Source of the DNA: Corbicula japonica
Taxonomy: Eukaryota > Mollusca > Bivalvia > Venerida > Cyrenidae
Assembly (NCBI GenBank): GCA_038501625.1
Contig: JAZAYU010000115.1
Span: forward strand, 214,501 to 278,500
Reading direction: 5' to 3'
Length of the DNA stretch: 64,000 nucleotides
In this document: one piece after another, positions 32,179-44,273 of the stretch
How the letters are laid out: each line of letters opens with the position of its first letter
Position numbering within the stretch: position 1 is the stretch's first letter
Notes under the pieces: generated by a model
Databases searched by the model: none
Told to the model about the DNA's origin: nothing
Seen by the model: the letters and a program-made list of their open reading frames with translations, nothing else
Translations under genes and position numbers: made by a program

Positions 32179-32465
32179 GGTTCAGGTACCATTATCGGAG
32201 GTTACAATCATTGAGTTTTTCAATCAAGTGTGTTGCATTAATTGATCACAGTTGACATGTTTTATTCCATGTTGGCAGTTAGTCTTCAGGTACCAGTACC
32301 GAATGTGTTCAGTCAGAGTTGTCTAACGGCTGAGACATGTCATGCCATGTAGGCAGTAACTGTCTGTCTGGTTTGTCTTCAGTAAAAGGAGTGTTCTTGG
32401 AGGCAAAAACCAGTCAGTGTTCCCATGTAAATGTGAAGTGGTGGAAGAGTTGCAGTAACTGTGCT

Positions 32466-32600
32466 CAAGATAATAAAACTAAATCCAGAGACCTGTTTGA
32501 ATTCTCAATCATCTGATTGGTTGAAATGGCAACCATTTCAGCCAATCAGATGCTTGAGATTTTAGACTGGTCTCCAATTTTATTTTTATGATCTTGAGCC
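32466..32600. repeat. P2 palindromic element, full hairpin
   Basis: CAAGATAATAAAACTAAATCC opens and TTTATTTTTATGATCTTG closes the hairpin. The centre is ATTGGTTGAAATGG / CCATTTCAGCCAAT. Confidence 0.8.
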
Positions 32601-33317
32601 CTGAACATAGTTGTTTATTGCTCGATTTTCTTGAAGCTTTGTGTTCTCTAGTTCTGTGTGGATATTTTTTTAGAGATTTCCTACAACCCTCTCATACTGT
32701 GGATGCACTTACATTCTGGGGTGTTAAAGTTTGGCACCATATTCATGGGCTCTTAATTTCGTGTTTTTTAATTTTCTATACTATGATCATGGTCAATTGT
32801 TTATTTTGTGGTGGTTTTAAATTCATGGATCAATCTGTCCCAAAAATCCACAAAAATTGGTGCTCAAAAAATATTAATTAATTTACAGTATTTGCATGTT
32901 GAAATGAGACAAAGAAGTCATCAATATTTAGAATTTATTAATAAAAGGCGAAGCTGAATTCTTATCTAATAGCAGAAAAAAACCTACTAAAATCTGTTTG
33001 CACAGCCCCAAAACAATAATTGGAGAATAGTACAAATTTATTGAGAGGAAAGAGTCATTGACTGTTACTTTAAGTGCCTGCATACACATATACTTAAATC
33101 TTCAATTAAATCTAAAGAAGTTAAGAAGTATTAGCAGACATTAAGAGATTTACATGTACATGCTTTTATATAAAAAAAATCAGCATCAAGGAGAATAAGA
33201 GGACAATGTAATAACAGGGGTATGTTTATTTTCTCCAAAATCAGTTTTGATTAACCTGATGCTTAATGACAGCTGTATTGGTTTGAATATATTGATGTAA
33301 TAGCTACTATAACTTAA
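32601..33317. other. No recognisable feature
   Basis: A 97-codon frame at 32588-32881 overlaps the edge of the P2 copy and has no recognised family features. Confidence 0.35.
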
Positions 33318-33723
33318 AGCCCCAGCCCTAAACTAAAGTAAGAATATACTATTGAAAAATCATATTTGTCCATATAGACTCCAATTTATAAACTCTCTAA
33401 CAGAACACAAAAGGTCTGATCAATTCTTTCTTATAGACGGGATTTCCAATGATATTGTTAAATTATCGTTAATGAACTTTTAAGAAGCTAAATATAGTGG
33501 AGGTATATTTAGCACCGATTTTTGACGAAGAGACCACTTCATGCGCGATCTCGATTTCTGTGATGTTTCTGAAATCCTACTTTCGCTTTTAGTCGCGCGG
33601 ACCAAATTTACTTTAGTACATTAAAATTTTATTAGCCCGAACTAATGCTGCAAATTTGTGCCTATAGTTCCAAATACATGTAATATTTCATACAAGAGCA
33701 GGTTAAATTAAAGTAATGCCGCT
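33318..33723. mobile_element. TTAA-flanked element, unbroken copy
   Basis: TTAA at 33314-33317 and 33724-33727 flanks a 406-bp sequence that starts AGCCCCAGCCCTAAAC and ends GTAATGCCGCT. A second copy (35377-37216) shares its length in two blocks and also has TTAA at both ends. TTAA targets point to piggyBac or Kolobok relatives. The interior has a CpG-bearing stretch (GCGCGATCTCGATTTCTGTG) but no protein. Confidence 0.8.
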
Positions 33724-34438
33724 TTAAATAGAGGATCACAATTTGTCAGAAATGATCTCTGATTGAAATTAACAAATTTTGTAATCAAATTAGTCATGAA
33801 AATTTAATTAATGACCATTTCCCTCACAATGACAAAATTGCAAGGTCTTAGTAGGAATGGGATTGAGACTTAATAACTAAAGCTTGGCTAATACTTAGGA
33901 TTTATCTACTTGTCAGAGGTGGAAACAAATGTTAAGGTTTTAAAATACTATTGTTTTGTTGGTTTTGTTCAATAATTTTCTTTACAATTATAGATAAATT
34001 ATTGTTTTGGTATTTTAGTAGTTTGAGAGTGATTAGGCCCCGTCTCATTGTTGTCCCAGTTTACATAACCTGTTGACGGCATCTTTGCATTTTCAAAACC
34101 AATCTTAAGAGCATATTGTTTCTATTTAAGCAATTATGGTACACCACACCTTCCTGAACATACAAACTTATCTACTTGCTTATATTGAAATTTCTGCCTT
34201 GTATTAGAAGACTGAGGTTGATGACCTGTCTCAATGCCAGACAGGCATTCTGAAATTTTTGATTAGCCATACATTGCCCAATTTTCAGAAATGATCTCTG
34301 ATTGAAACTAAAAATTTTTGTAAATATTTGCGCAAGTGTCACATAGGGATTTTGGACTGCTTTTACATTCTCATCAATTTCTCAGTCTTAAGCCCAGACA
34401 TGTTAGTTGTTGTCATTTTGCTTATTACTTTTTTGTAA
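33724..34438. other. No recognisable feature
   Basis: AT-rich; 'cagaaatgatctctgattgaaa' occurs twice (about 33748 and 34286), suggesting one old local duplicate. Confidence 0.4.
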
Positions 34439-34648
34439 CCCTTTACTCCATACATACAGCTTTAATGCATGGTTGAACAGTGTAGATCCAGATTTGGCAC
34501 ATCCATGCCATTTGATCAGGATCTACACTGTTCACGTAGATTTATTAGGTTATTTTTGACAATTATGCACGAATGTGCCAGATGATCTGGAGTACTACAC
34601 TGGTGGCACAAACATTAAACCACATATATAATATTATGGAGTTAAGGG
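34439..34648. repeat. P1 palindromic element, full length
   Basis: AACCCTTTACTCCATACATAC opens and GGAGTTAAGGGTT closes the copy. It has CAGTGTAGATCCAGATTTGG and GATCAGGATCTACACTGTTC in the first hairpin. Confidence 0.8.
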
Positions 34649-35376
34649 TTCAGGTTATAACTAGACTGGCCTCAGACCTTACGTGTATACATTTTCACAT
34701 CTATTTTAAGAAATTACCTCCCTTACTTTCCTACATAATTAATGACCTATCATGACTTACTCAGGAACAAAAGTGCTGCTATCTGAGAGGAATTAAGTTG
34801 GACTGACTAAACTGAAATGGATATTATAAAAATAAACTATATAGCCAGTTGCCAGAAAAGGTATTAATCTCGAATCTGAAAAGTTCCAATGATCTGGGTT
34901 CGTGAGTGCAGAGAATGACTCATATTTTTGTAAATAACAGATAAATATTATGATTTGAAATGACAATTTTACATATTATGTTCGGTTTCACTCGGAACAA
35001 GTTGCAAATTTCAATTTCATTCGCAGTTCTTTATAGCTGACAGGTTTGGCACACAATGTATTTTGCAGAATGTATTAAACAATATTATATTGAGAAATGA
35101 TTTTTCATTTACATTTAATCACAATTCAGTTGATACAAATGAAGAAGCCCTGAAAAAGGATTGTGACAGATTCTCATTAAATATTCAATGCATTAGGAAA
35201 TAACATTTTTACAACTGAATAAGTTAGAAAGGAAAACTGTGATTCACACATGGTAATTGTCATCAAACTGAGGAAAGGTGGATAATCAAAGTCCCTTTTG
35301 CTGACATCTAAATAACTTTTGGAGAGAAAAAAACAGTTACATAATTTTTATACATTATTATTCTACAGGTATTTAA
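34649..35376. other. No recognisable feature
   Basis: Nothing supports a gene or named repeat. Confidence 0.4.
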
Positions 35377-37216
35377 AGCCCCAGCCCTTAACTTAAGTAA
35401 GTATATACTATTGAAAAATCATATTTGTCCATATAGACTCTAATATATAAACTCTCTAACAGAACACAAAAGGTTCGATCGAATTCTTTCTTATAGATGG
35501 GATTTTTAATGATATTGTTAAATTATCGTTAACGAACTTTTAAGAAGCTAAATACATGGGTGAAAGTTTTCCGGATTATGCCGGATTTCCGGATCTGTGA
35601 TAGCCGCCGAGGCCGTTTTTCAAAATCGCGTAAATCCGTTGAGAAAATTGGGGTGGGGGGGTGCAGTCTTTCAAAAGTCGGTCGATGACGATTAACGGTA
35701 AGGACTTCCATGTTTCCAAATATAGCAATGACGCTTTTTTGAACGTCCAATCATAACCATCCTATCTGTTCATTTTCAAATCGTAATCGGGCTCCTATTT
35801 GGCGGGCTTTTGACGTCATCGACTTTTCTTGTCGACCCGGATATTTAAAAATTCTTGCCGGCTACTTTTTCCGCAAATACAAAAAGAAAACATTAATTTT
35901 ACCGAGTTGATATCTTTGGTGTTCACTTTCGTCATACGTTATATACGATACTGCATTTGCTCGATCTATACAAGTATCCTTTAGCCCAACTATTTGTGCA
36001 CAATAAGAGCTTTTCTATATATATGGTCGCTCTTGGTAAAGGACAGACAACGAAAACGTCCGTATGATAATGGGTCTGTGCTTGCAGTCGAATGATTGAG
36101 ACTAATGTATCCTTCAGCTCTGGTGAATAATATTTGTTTACATCCGGTGAAAACCCAAGTCGCTATTTTAAACAAAATGTTTGCCTTACACGCACATGGC
36201 TGTAGCATTAGCTCACTGAATGACGTCATTATTCTTATCCCTCTCTGGAGAATAACAACATGTCAGGTACATGTCATGTGTGCAGGTGAAGGTCGTGTAG
36301 CTGTGTGCGCATCAATAGAGTGTAAAAAATACACAGAAGATGCTCGAATGATTTTTTATTACGCAGAGAAAGCGTAGTAAGTAATAAGTTTGTAATTATC
36401 ATGCAACTGAAATGGTCTTGTGTCGGTAGACGGATACTGAGAGTCCTACGTTTGTTTTCTTTACTTTTTATGCCGGGAGAAAATTTAATAGATGCTATCA
36501 GTATACACAAAATCAAAAATGAAAGTAGGTCTACATCAGAATATGCCGTCCAATTACGTCCTTTGGAAACTAAAACGCGAAAAAATTATGTACATACTTT
36601 GTATTGGAGATAATTATTATCAAAAAAGAAGAAAAAAACAACTAGGCCTACGTCAATTTTATAATTATTGAAAATATTCATGAAGTTCTACATTTTTTGT
36701 TTATAGCGAATTTTCACTGAATTGAGGCATAGTTGATCAAGCTTAATGACAATAAATAATGAACCCATGCCTCCAAATGTCTAAATTTGGTGTTTCAAAA
36801 AGGCTCAAATGCACTTAAGAAATGGCTTCCAAGGGTATATAAATTGCTATCTTCCAGGAGCTTCGGGGGTCTTTGCCCCCCTTGTCCCCACACCAGGGCT
36901 TTGTCCTGGACCTACCGGGGGCCCTGGCAACCCCCTGGACCCCCAGCAAAATTTTCAGGATCTCAGTTTTTCTCAACTTTCACCCATGTAAATATAATGG
37001 AGCTATATTTAGCACCGACGAAGAGAATACTTCATGTGCGATCTCGATTTCTGTGACGTTTCGGAAATCCTACTTTCGCTTTTAGTCGCGTGGACCAAAT
37101 TTATTTTAGTAAATTAAAATTTTATTAGCCCGAACTTATGCTGCAAATTTATGTCTATAGTTCTAAATACATGTAATATTTCATACAAAAGCGGGTTAAA
37201 TTGAAGTAATGCCGCT
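35377..37216. mobile_element. TTAA-flanked element, copy split by an insertion
   Basis: The two outer blocks (35377-35554 and 36995-37216) align with 33318-33723 across the whole length and share the TTAA flanks (35373-35376, 37217-37220). The sister copy therefore shows the sequence before the inner element arrived. Confidence 0.85.
35555..36988. mobile_element. 1.43-kb element with CATGGGTGAAAGTT ends
   Basis: CATGGGTGAAAGTT at the left is the inverse of AACTTTCACCCATG at the right. TAAATA at 35549-35554 and 36989-36994 is a target duplication of up to 6 bp, confirmed against the sister copy, which has a single TAAATA there. The interior is richer in GC and CpG than the window, with CCGGATTTCCGGATC near the left and a C/G-rich block (36870-36950). 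Small frames (up to 93 codons) occur on both strands, but no transposase motif was recognised. The class is unknown. Confidence 0.85.
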
Positions 37217-37220
37217 TTAA

Positions 37221-38261
37221 AGTTCACATAAATTCATATTAAATGTTGGACTTTTATTTTAGAAACTAAATGTAGCTGAATTGAGTGAGAAATTTTAATT
37301 TAACATTTCATTTTTTTCCATTTCACTTGTTTATAATATTCTGGCTCCAATGCAAGATTTCAAGAAAGGTGGTTCATTTGGGAACAGTCTTATTGTAGTC
37401 GCATTTACAACTTTTTGGCCAAAATACCTTTGAAAATTAAATATTACTGCCCCAAAAGGAGGGTTCAAGCAACCCTATTGAACCCCCTCTGGTTCTGCCT
37501 CTTATATACACCTTGCTTAATAATGTAAGAGTTAAAATAAAGTTACTTTCATCACTTTTTAAGATAAACAGTTGTTTCCATTTTTCAAAATTACTCTTTT
37601 GCCCATCAATTTTTTTCTGGCAATGACAGTAATTATACATAAAATTTGAGAAATCAACAACAATACTTTAGTTTCTGCATTATTTTTGGCAAAAGTTTAT
37701 CATGCAGAATTTTTGCTTACATTTCAGTTCAGAACAATTAAGTTTCAGTTCACAAAGGTTCAGGTATTGGTGCCTGATTCAATCATTCTACAACAGTAAT
37801 GTATTTGTTCTTGGCTTTTCTGCAGGTTGAATGGCAGTTGCATTCTCAAGATAAAAGGAATCATGCACTCTCTCTACATCTATCATTAGAAATGCAAACT
37901 ATTACACCCACAATCTGTGATAATGGGCAAAAACTTCCTTGTCTTGGCTGCTGCATAACGTTATACTTTCTCTGACAAGGTAACAGGGAACCTCTTGCTG
38001 CTTGATTTCTATGTGTGTTCTCACTGAATTTTTTTTTGTCCAAATACAGAATAATTTGGGAAAATTTGGGTTTCTTTGAGCATTTTGACAGAAGCTAGCA
38101 GACTGAATTATAGTGCTAATGAACACCAAACTGCTAGTTCACTATTATATCAGCAGTGACTTGCTAATACACTTCTGAACTGCTAATGAATGTGAATTCT
38201 GACAAGAAAACATTTTAATAATAATTATTATAGCTCCTGCGCCTTAGGTCGCCCCCTTTTC
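37221..38261. other. No recognisable feature
   Basis: Small minus-strand frames near 37437 and 37861-38129 have no recognised features. Confidence 0.35.
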
Positions 38262-38377
38262 CACTTAATCAATAGATTCATTAGGTTATTTCTTACCGAG
38301 AATCAAACAGAATGTGCTATCGGATCCAGATCTACGCTGTTCACTCATGTGATATAAGGCATATCCATGGAGTAATT
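38262..38377. repeat. P1 palindromic element, right half
   Basis: Starts in the central loop ('attcattaggttatttcttacc'), then CGGATCCAGATCTACGCTG and the GGAGTAAT end. Confidence 0.6.
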
Positions 38378-38984
38378 GTCAAAGACATGCTATTTTTTTT
38401 GGGGGGGGGGGGGAAATTGCATGATTTTAGAGAAATTTTCGGAGGGGAGTGTGCCCAAACACGGCCTGTGCTTTAAAAGGAAAAAAAAGCCCAGTTCAGT
38501 TTGGACCTCTTGTGAGGCATATCTGTGTCACTTAGGCAAATTGTTATCTGTTTTAATTTTAACTCGACCATTGATCTTAAAATTAGCAATAACACTCTTA
38601 TTGGTTATTTCTGTACTGTTTACAGAAATTGATAAACATAATTGATGTTTGGTAACAATAAACTGTTAAATTGACATTTTATTATTGCTAGACTAACCAG
38701 GTTTTAGATTGCATTTCAAAGTTTATAATTTTACTTAAGCAGTGTGTCACAGCTAGGTAATCATCATGCACTGGACAACGATATTATTTTGAAAGACCTG
38801 AAGGCAAATTCTTACCTTAGCTATTATTCTAGTTTCAATAAACCTGTGTTTGTCTGTTCAGGTTTCAAATCATCGTTTAATTTGAAATGTTTTTGTAATT
38901 GTCATAGCCAGAGGTTAAACAATTCTAAAGCTTAATAACAAAACAACTTGCTTAGTGACCACTGAGAAAAATACGATTTTTCAT
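38378..38984. other. No gene; contains a 13-base G run
   Basis: A T-run then thirteen G residues (38401-38413) stand out; the overlapping 89-codon frame is low-complexity and is not supported. Confidence 0.4.
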
Positions 38985-39062
38985 AACTGTTGTTGTTCTG
39001 TGGTTTCTTGTTGGTCAGAAAACCACTGTTGTTGTTCTGTGGTTTCTTGTTGGTCAGAAAAC
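38985..39062. repeat. Perfect 39-bp tandem duplication
   Basis: ACTGTTGTTGTTCTGTGGTT starts at 38985 and again at 39024, and the following 'tcttgttggtcagaaaacc' is repeated with no mismatch. Confidence 0.95.
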
Positions 39063-39226
39063 CACTGAATCATTTTAGTTGTCACAGCTGGCTTGATGCT
39101 TCTCAGTATATGTGGTCAGCTGTTGCCATATCTCTTTTGTTTGAATCTGTCTTTATACAATAGTCAGTCTCTGGTGATGTCATCTTCTAGACTTGCAGCA
39201 GGATACTGATTAAAATTTTTCATTAG

Positions 39227-39436
39227 CCCTTTCTTCCATATAAGTAATATAATATATATAAATTATGTCTTTATAGCATGGGCTAACAGTAAAGATCCAG
39301 AAATCAGCTGGGCATATCCATGCTGTTGACAAAAAAGCCATCAGTGGAGATCCTGATCAGAATCACAAATGTACCTGCTGATCTGGATTTATACTGTTTG
39401 CATATGCGATAAAAAGTGCATACATGGAGTAAATGG
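39227..39436. repeat. P1 palindromic element, full length, diverged
   Basis: CCCTTTCTTCCATATAAG to ACATGGAGTAAATGG, then TTAA at 39437; arms include AAAGATCCAGAAATCAGC and CTGCTGATCTGGATTTATAC. Confidence 0.75.
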
Positions 39437-40069
39437 TTAAACTAGGCGTTTGACTTTTACTTCAGTCATTTGACAGTATATTGTTTTATTTCACAGGTAA
39501 CTTTGAGTTTATATGTTCAAAGTCTTTTACACCTTCATTGTTTTCACAACAGAATAACTGAATATTCTTGCTTATGTCTGAGTAAGTAAGTAAAATTTCA
39601 GGAATTAAGTACAGTCACTGCCTATATTATGACGTATATACATATTAATGTGTTTGCTATTAGAACTATACACTTAATGCAATAAATCTGTTTGTAGTTG
39701 TTGTTTTAAGTTACCAAAATAATCAAATCAGATAAATGAAGCTCTCAAAAGTTTTAAAGTGTTTTAAAGAAAGATTAATACCAATTTGACAATACTTTTA
39801 CCAGTAGATTGTGTTAGCTAATTTTCACATAGACTGAGATAAGTCATGAAATCCATTTTGTTCATTTATTATTTTAAAATCTCTCATCAAGATGTGCTAC
39901 CTTTGCTTGCTATTCCTGTTTTTACTGTGTTTTTCGTATCAGTTTAGAATAGACAGAATAATATAAACAAAATTAAATAATCTGAAGTTATTCAGCCTGC
40001 GCATCCACAAAGTCTGATCAGGGTCTACACTAAAACTCCAGACAATTGTTTGAGCAGATCAAAGATTAA
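39437..40069. other. No recognisable feature
   Basis: Only a short 'cctgcgcatccacaaagtctg' phrase with 'cagggtctacac' (40005-40035), similar to scraps at 26567 and 43232. Confidence 0.35.
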
Positions 40070-40290
40070 CCCTTTCCTGTATAGATACGCATTTTTACGC
40101 ATGTGCGACCAGTGTAGATCCAGATCAGCCGGCACATCCGTGCCGTCTGATCTGGATCTGCACTGGTTGCATTTTGGTCAGAAATAACCTAATGAATCAA
40201 AAAGCGAACAGTTTAGATCACGGATGTGCCAACTGAGCTGGATCTAAACTGTTCGCCCTAGCAATAAAGGTGTGTTTGTACAGGAAAGGG
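40070..40290. repeat. P1 palindromic element, best-preserved copy
   Basis: TTAA (40066-40069) - CCCTTTCCTGTATAG ... TACAGGAAAGGG - TTAA (40291-40294). The first hairpin has the stem TGCGACCAGTGTAGATCCAG with its partner CTGGATCTGCACTGGTTGCA. The second starts GCGAACAGTTTAGATC and ends CTAAACTGTTCGC, with a short deletion. Two separate stems, GCGACCAGT and GCGAACAGT, mark the two halves. Confidence 0.92.
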
Positions 40291-41341
40291 TTAAAGGTTA
40301 AACAGAGTACACATGCACTTTTAAATTTTGTTGAAATACTGTTCTCAGGTTGGTATTCTACAAGTGACTTTTATCTCAGTTTGCATGAGGAAATCATTGA
40401 GGTAAGAATCTTTGTACAGTAAGTCAGTTGTAGCATGTGGAAATGTTGAAATAATCTGTTTCACTGCATTCAAGTTATTTATTGCTACATAACCAGCAAG
40501 TCAGAACAAACTAGAAAAACAGTGACTGAATGTTGACTTAAAGTCTGAAGAAAGCTGTTGTTTCCCTAATTTTGAGTTATATGACAATAATTAATATTCT
40601 GCTTCATTTCTTTTTTGCGCATTTCTTTGAATTTCTATGTTTCAGAACTCCATTAATGTCATTTGGCAGAGTTAAGTCCCTAGAGCCAAAATTATTGTTT
40701 GTACTTAACATTGTTATACTTTACATAGGCTTGGTGGATACAAATAGCATTTTGTGAAAGCTTTAATCTGTAAAGCAAAGTCCATTTTATTTTATTAATC
40801 CATCAAACAACCATGGAATACGAGTTCCGCGGGGATTAAAATAAAATCATTACAATCTACCATAATCTAATAGATGTGTGCATGATATATGAGTTCATTT
40901 TTAAGGAGATTATGTTTTGTTGGCCATATCTGTCTATGTAATATCTCCCTAGCGGCTCATGTGAGAAAATAAGATGTGCCCAGGGATAGCATTGGTTTCT
41001 GATAATTTCCCAGTGTTTGTTTTTTCTAAGAGATGATTTAATTAAAAGACATCTGGGAAGCAGTGGTGATAGTATTGATCTGATTTATTTGTCAGATTTG
41101 TCTGTACACTGCCTACAGACAGACAACACAGACATGCCAATACTGTCTTTCTTGTCACCTTCTGATCAACTTGTAAACAAATTATAAGCTCATCAAAATG
41201 GTAGATAGTATGATAAGTTTGTGTGATGTCCTATGTTTTCATTTCTTCAAAGATTGTTTTCCTTTGTTTGATCTTGCTGAATAATTGGGATCAGGAACAA
41301 GGTCATCATGTTACATCAAAGGAAGTCAGATAAGATCAGGG
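40291..41341. other. No recognisable feature
   Basis: No convincing gene; the 61-codon frame at 40572 is hydrophobic but isolated. Confidence 0.35.
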
Positions 41342-41485
41342 CTGAAGGTTAAAAATCTGAGTTTGGAAACCAGTCTCAAATCTCAAGCATCTGATTGGCT
41401 GAAATGGCAACCAGTCGCCATTTCAGCGAATCAGATGCTTGAGATTTGAGACTGGTTTCCATGCTCAGCTTTATAACCTTGGGCA
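41342..41485. repeat. P2 palindromic element, full hairpin
   Basis: AAGGTTAAAAATCTGAG ... CTCAGCTTTATAACCTT. Arms ACCAGTCTCAAATCTCAAGC and its inverse meet at GGCAACCAGTCGCC. This is the longest well-paired P2 copy. The 94-codon minus-strand frame covering it and the next copy is an artefact. Confidence 0.85.
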
Positions 41486-41510
41486 CAGGACATTTCAACC
41501 CTTTCCTCCC

Positions 41511-41580
41511 AAGATTATAAAACTGAGAATGGAGACTGGTATCAAATCTCCAGCATCTCATTGGCTGAAATGGAGATAAT
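41511..41580. repeat. P2 palindromic element, left arm only
   Basis: AGATTATAAAACTGAGAATGG and 'catctcattggctgaaatgg' match the left arm of the copy 30 bases upstream; the right arm is absent. Confidence 0.65.
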
Positions 41581-41866
41581 CTTTGGCTCAGATCAAGACA
41601 TGGGTCAAAATAACTAAACTTGCACAACTGTAGATTTCTAGATAGATTTCCACCAAGCATTAAAGCCCAAGAGCCAGTACCATCTCATGTACTCTGATTA
41701 ATATTAATTTTCTCCAAACAATCAACTACAAGCTAGAACTTTGTAACCCAAACTGTTATTTCTGACCAAGAAGTGATTAGTGTAGATCCTGGTAAGAAAA
41801 AATGAATTTGCCAGCCGATCTTGATCAACACTGTTCACACATGCAATAAAACCCTTATATATGGAG
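41581..41866. repeat. P1 palindromic element, right half (from 41752)
   Basis: From 41752 the sequence has the central loop (GTTATTTCTGACCAAGAAG), TAGTGTAGATCCTGGTAAG and TTGATCAACACTGTTCACAC, ending in 'tatatatggagtcatgg'. The bases before 41752 show no feature. Confidence 0.6.
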
Positions 41867-42480
41867 TCATGGAACTGGAGACATAGTTCTTTTCTTCGTA
41901 AAAATACTTATGATAATATTTTGTGTGTTAAACTTAGTGTTTTAGTGATTGTTATGATTGTTATGTTAACCTCTGATAAATCATTCTGAGTGATGTTTCT
42001 TCCATTAAAATTTCCCTGAACTTTTCTACATGTCTCATTATAAGAAAGAAGTTAGGTGCTGATATTATCTTGATGACAAACATAAGCAATTAAATGTTCC
42101 CAGACAACAGGTAAACTATTTTCTGGGAATCAGCAGCTCGCTTTAATTGCTTTTCTTGGAGTAACAGTGAGATATTTTGCTGTTTTTGCTTTCCATTTTC
42201 TATAATTGATCAGATAGGAAGGTTACAACTACTACAGGAAAACAATGCCTTCTCAATGCTTTCCATTCTCTGAGCAAACATAAATAAAAACAAGAAATTT
42301 AAGAAAAGCTGTCTGAAAATCAATAGGAACAATTAAAATCTGACTAATATTTGGCGTTTTTTTCTCCTTAAGTGTTTTAACTCACAATCTTTTTTAAATT
42401 TTCTTGTAAAAATTAGGTGTTGTAATTACAAAAAACACTTATTTCCTGGAAAATCATAACAAGCAATTAATGTCTGTGCT
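41867..42480. other. No recognisable feature
   Basis: AT-rich; no gene or named repeat. Confidence 0.4.
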
Positions 42481-42618
42481 CAAGATCATGAAACTACATC
42501 TGGAGACCAGTCTCGAATCTCATGCATCTGATTGGCTGAAATGGCAGACAGTGGCCATTACAGCCAATCAGAAGCTTAAGATTTGAGACTGGTCTACAAT
42601 CATTTATTATCTTGGGCC
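42481..42618. repeat. P2 palindromic element, full hairpin
   Basis: CAAGATCATGAAACTACATC to 'tttattatcttgggcc'. Left arm GAGACCAGTCTCGAATCTC; right arm CAGCCAATCAGAAGCTTAAG. Confidence 0.8.
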
Positions 42619-43119
42619 ATGATCAAGAAATGAAATACCTTACATGATATTTTATTAAAATTAATTGTTGGCTATCCTAAATAATGGGGCACCAAATAGT
42701 TATTTTTAACTGTCCCAAAACTTAGGTGGATTACGGTAATTCATATAACACAGCTGATATATATGTAAACAAAAATTTATAATTGGGCAGCAAAATATGA
42801 TTTAAACTGTTGAAGTGCTATGTTGTCATCAGTATTTTTACTGAGCTTGTTGTTGAACCAAGAAGATTTGTATAATGAATGCTGGAGTTAGTCTGCTGGA
42901 ATCAAATTGGGCCCGACTTTTGGTGTACCAAGCAAACTGTCAACAATGATGTCTGAAAAGTAATTTTCAGAAATTGGTGATTTTGTTCATATAAGTGTAA
43001 TTTTCTTTTTTAAAAGACAAATAAACACTTTTCTAATTTTTTGGTGTAAAATTCACTTTAACTTTGAAAATAGAACTTGGTTCATTCTTAGCCTGGTTTT
43101 ATCTTGAGCCCAATTCAAA
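42619..43119. other. No recognisable feature
   Basis: Nothing supports a gene or a repeat family here. Confidence 0.4.
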
Positions 43120-43128
43120 GGGACAAGC

Positions 43129-43211
43129 GCAATTCGAGTGCAATAACGGTATATCTCCTTCATATTTCAATGGTACTTATACCGTTATTGCACTAAGGTG
43201 ACGAATTGCAA
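43129..43211. repeat. Small hairpin with perfect 16-bp stem
   Basis: GTGCAATAACGGTATA (about 43138-43153) pairs exactly with TATACCGTTATTGCAC about 25 bases further on, and the flanks GCAATTCG/CGAATTGC extend the pairing with a bulge. Probably a small foldback element. Confidence 0.7.
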
Positions 43212-43679
43212 TCATCATAGGTCCTGATAAGTTTTTGCATCCACTCAGTCTGATCAAGATCATCACTATGTTTTATTTTAAGTCAGCAGGTGTCCATTTC
43301 ATTAATGAAGCAGGTTAATACTTATCATGTTAGATCTTGTTTTTGACCTTGTTCTAGTTCATTAATGATTTGTATTTCAGTCTGTGGGTATTTGTAATGA
43401 GCCCATCTTGTGTGTTGGAATTAATATGTCTGTCTTATGTTGCACATCATATTACCCTAGAGGGAAACTAACAAATTAACAATTAATTTTGCTGTCTGAA
43501 GTTGGAAATATTAGTAGATTTGGTTTAACCTGTGAGTTTGGTCAATCTTCTATCATACTCTGCATTTGCATCAAGGGAAATCTGAATCTGCTTCATCATT
43601 GAAATCAATTACTGCTTAGGGAGGTGTCTCCCTGCCTTCAAACCAGTTTGTTATGGAGTGCGTGAAACATACCGTAACA
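43212..43679. other. No recognisable feature
   Basis: AT-rich with no gene visible. Confidence 0.35.
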
Positions 43680-43882
43680 TTCCTTTCAAACGCCCCTTCG
43701 CTATTAACCTCCCCCACCTCCATGTTATTTATTTTATTTATTTTTGGGGTAAAAATCAGTTTATCCATATTTATTATCCAATATTGTTCAGATTCTAATA
43801 TTAGAATAAAATAATTAATTTTAATAAAAAGCGCCCTTTTCCTTTAACACAAGCAGGGGGTTTTAAAAGTTATTTTAAGGTA
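43680..43882. mobile_element. Short TIR element, TACCGTAA family, copy 1
   Basis: The left end TACCGTAACATTCCTTTC then AAACGCCCC is an inverted relative of the right end (GGGGGTTTTAAAAGTTATTT ... AAGGTA). The interior phrase 'ccatatttattatccaatat' and the following text are shared with 62652-62877. Confidence 0.7.
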
Positions 43883-44273
43883 CTTTAGATCAGGTGATTC
43901 CAGAGCTTCTAGTTAATGAAAAAAGTAAGTGATTTTTTTGTTTCTTACTTGATGTGATGTTAGATACCATCTTTTCATCTCCTTCATCCCACTTATGTCA
44001 CTACTTGTCAAACGGAGTCAGATAGAAGGCACTTTCAGTGTCTCTGTTGGTTAAGTTAACTAGGTTATGTTTTGCTGAAAACTAGGTCACTACTATTACG
44101 TGAGGTCGATGTAATGTGGGCCATTTTTTTTATATGATTTCATCAAACTTTATGAACAGTTTTATGTTCTCTATCAAACAACTTTTTATAAAAGCAATAC
44201 AAGACTGAAACCACACTATGATAAAAAGCAGAAAAAATAACATAATGTCGTAACTGCCCGAGTTGAAGACATA
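43883..44273. other. No recognisable feature
   Basis: Nothing supports a gene. Confidence 0.35.

Noticed and set aside
36096..36613. Frames of 70-93 codons inside the 1.43-kb element as a broken transposase
   Set aside because: Both strands are open over the same bases and no catalytic motif could be placed.
41376..41660. 94-codon minus-strand frame with an internal repeat
   Set aside because: It spans two adjacent P2 copies and the apparent protein repeat is the nucleotide repeat.
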